Shown here: positions 62,862 through 64,000 of the stretch, one piece after another
How the letters are laid out: the number at the start of each line of letters is the position of its first letter
Numbering within the stretch: the first letter of the stretch is position 1
Origin: Pseudomonadota bacterium
Lineage (GTDB): Bacteria; Desulfobacterota; Desulfobulbia; Desulfobulbales; Desulfocapsaceae
Reading direction: 5' to 3'
Assembly: GCA_018820855.1 (NCBI GenBank)
Contig: JAHJNL010000029.1
Coordinates: 1-64,000, forward strand
Length of the DNA: 64,000 nucleotides
The notes under the pieces: generated by a model
What the model was told of the DNA's origin: nothing
The model's input: only the letters and a program-made list of their open reading frames with translations
The model's database searches: none
Translations under genes and position numbers: made by a program

Positions 62862-63398
62862 ATGCAACTGAAAAAAATCATGCTCACAACACCTGTAGTC
62901 CTTACCCTGCTTCTAGGATTCAGCCTATCCGCAATGGCCTTCGGTGCCAATAAATTTGAAAAAGAAGTGGAAATCGAGACAGGTGCAGTCAAGCTTGTCC
63001 GGGAAGTGCTCAGAGGTGACTATGGCGTGATCAGCACGGAGGAGCTGAAAAAGATGATCGACTCCGGCCAGGAAATTCTGGTTATCGACACGATGCCCTA
63101 CGAAGACAGCTATAAAAAAGGCCATATCCCCGGCGCCCAACAGTTTCTTTTCCCCATTCCGGAAATGACTACATGGGACAGCAAAGAGACTGATGGCAAA
63201 AGCCAGGAAGATTTTGCCGCCCTCCTCGGACCTGACAAGAATAAAACCATTGTTATCTATTGCGGCTTTGTAAAATGTACCAGGAGTCACAACGGCGCCA
63301 TGTGGGCCAGGAAACTTGGATACACAAACGTTCTTCGCCATCCCGGTGGAATTTTTGCGTGGAAGGGAGCCGGATACGAAGCGGAAGAAGTCAAATAA
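62862..63398 (+). CDS. Exported rhodanese-domain protein
   Basis: A 178-residue exported protein with a signal peptide (residues 1-26, ending AMA). Its rhodanese domain (about 55-170) has VIDTMPYEDSYKKGHIPGA near 75 and the catalytic loop YCGFVKCTRSH with C134 and a second cysteine C139. The paired cysteines resemble sulfurtransferases that form a disulfide. It follows the DoxX/MauE gene by 24 bases (GGGAG ribosome site). A longer frame from 62592 would fuse it to unrelated sequence and is rejected. Confidence 0.9.
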   Translation: MQLKKIMLTTPVVLTLLLGFSLSAMAFGANKFEKEVEIETGAVKLVREVLRGDYGVISTEELKKMIDSGQEILVIDTMPYEDSYKKGHIPGAQQFLFPIPEMTTWDSKETDGKSQEDFAALLGPDKNKTIVIYCGFVKCTRSHNGAMWARKLGYTNVLRHPGGIFAWKGAGYEAEEVK

Positions 63399-63519
63399 GA
63401 CACAGAAGGTAACATAATGGTGACAGGTTTAAACACATATATTCATTTGCCTGCCATGTTAAAAAACAGCACCGCCACAGACGCACTTAACGTGCGAAAT
63501 AACAACTAGAGAAAAATAG

Positions 63520-64000
63520 ATGAAGAAATTATTACGCTTTTTACTGACTGTCACCTTTCTACTCATTCCTTTCTGGGCCTGGGCCGGCAACGAGAGTAGC
63601 GGAACTATCAGCATGGAATTTGACCTGTCAGGTCATAACCCCAATGAAGAGGCACAGCTCTGGATACCGTATCCCCTCTCTGACCGCGACCAGCTCATCA
63701 GCAAGGTAAAGGTTACCGGTGATTACGCAGAGTCGGCCGTTTACAGCGATCAGGTCTACTCCACCCCCATGCTCTACGCCCGCTGGGACAAAGGGAGTGC
63801 GACTCGTAAGCTGACCCTGTCTTTTCACGTTGTCCGCCAGGAAGTGATGCGCCGGGATTTCCCTTCCCAAGAAGTGGCCTGGGACCCTGCTGATTACGCC
63901 ATGTACCTCAAACCAACAAGTCTTGGTCCAATCGACGGTCAGGTCAAAGTGTTGGCCGACCAGATCACTCAAGGAAAAACAGGCGTACTGGAAAAGGCCA
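63520..64000 (+). CDS. Exported transglutaminase-like protein, 3' truncated
   Basis: The first 160 codons of a gene that runs off the window. A signal peptide (about 1-23, ending AWA) is followed by a beta-rich domain with EEAQLWIPYPLSDRDQLISKV near 47, a feature of the N-terminal region of bacterial transglutaminase-like (papain-fold) proteins. The catalytic Cys-His-Asp is not reached. It lies 121 bases after the rhodanese gene; that gap contains a hairpin (CGCAC/GTGCG, 63482-63495) without a T-run. Confidence 0.65.
   Translation, partial: MKKLLRFLLTVTFLLIPFWAWAGNESSGTISMEFDLSGHNPNEEAQLWIPYPLSDRDQLISKVKVTGDYAESAVYSDQVYSTPMLYARWDKGSATRKLTLSFHVVRQEVMRRDFPSQEVAWDPADYAMYLKPTSLGPIDGQVKVLADQITQGKTGVLEKA

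Noticed and set aside
1-64000. tRNA/rRNA genes, CRISPR arrays, insertion sequences, prophage
   Set aside because: No signature repeats, transposase or integrase, or clear tRNA cloverleaf was found on reading; a tRNAscan/Rfam run would be decisive.

Overview
The window reads as chromosomal DNA of a Gram-negative bacterium with an outer membrane. Supporting genes are a TonB-dependent receptor, two Mla/MCE lipid transport systems, an RND pump with a TolC-type channel, YfiR, and a type IV pilus platform protein. Gene content and order fit an anaerobic Desulfobacterota lineage, most like Desulfobulbales: a FASII operon carrying acyl-CoA dehydrogenase with a ferredoxin-fused EtfA, a double-cubane-cluster protein with its activator, rhodaneses and small cytochromes. 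This placement is inference from gene content; no phylogenetic marker was compared. I saw no rRNA, tRNA, CRISPR array, insertion sequence or prophage.

Layout. 1-2735 (+): pilC, an HU/IHF-type protein with a strong terminator, and a ParB-like protein. 2762-14234 (-) is a housekeeping block read right to left: rpmF, plsX, fabH, acyl-CoA dehydrogenase, etfB, etfA, fabG, acpP, fabF, rpiB, terminator, glyA, nrdR, ribD. Just upstream of rpmF, where yceD normally sits, lies a decayed yceD. 14944-18921 (-) is an Mla operon (mlaE-F-D-A-C) ending in a lone cyclic-nucleotide-binding protein. 19185-21267 (-): yejB and yejE permeases without partner genes. 21570-25103: RNase D, a membrane metallophosphoesterase, a YqaA-type protein and a small unknown.

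25777-30761 (+) is a TonB receptor, YfiR and hybrid kinase cluster with a long structured leader. 30803-36767 holds a DNPH1-like N-hydrolase, a cytochrome, a TetR regulator, a U32 peptidase-family protein and two response regulators. 36769-39545 (-) has a universal stress protein, a DUF401 gene broken by an in-frame TAG, and a YkgJ-type cysteine-cluster protein. 39722-46327 (+): a SYLF protein, a terminator and an RND efflux tripartite operon. 46502-49389 (+): a response regulator-cyclase, then small lipoprotein and zinc-ribbon genes in a gene-poor stretch with a possible structured RNA.

49390-57393 (+) is a second MCE operon (STAS-fused permease, ATPase, MCE protein, PqiC-like lipoprotein, DUF3124), followed closely by nhaA, a membrane sensor fused to a Schlafen AlbA_2 domain, and a TIM-barrel isomerase. 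57445-59439 (-): a beta-lactamase-fold serine hydrolase. 59755-64000 (+): an exported rhodanese, a double-cubane-cluster protein, its ATPase activator, a DoxX/MauE membrane protein, a second exported rhodanese, and a truncated transglutaminase-like protein.

The most unusual items are the decayed yceD, the acyl-CoA dehydrogenase/ETF module inside the fatty-acid operon, the periplasmic sensor-AlbA_2 fusion beside nhaA, the DCCP/rhodanese/DoxX cluster, and two or three leaders with alternative or GNRA-capped hairpins.
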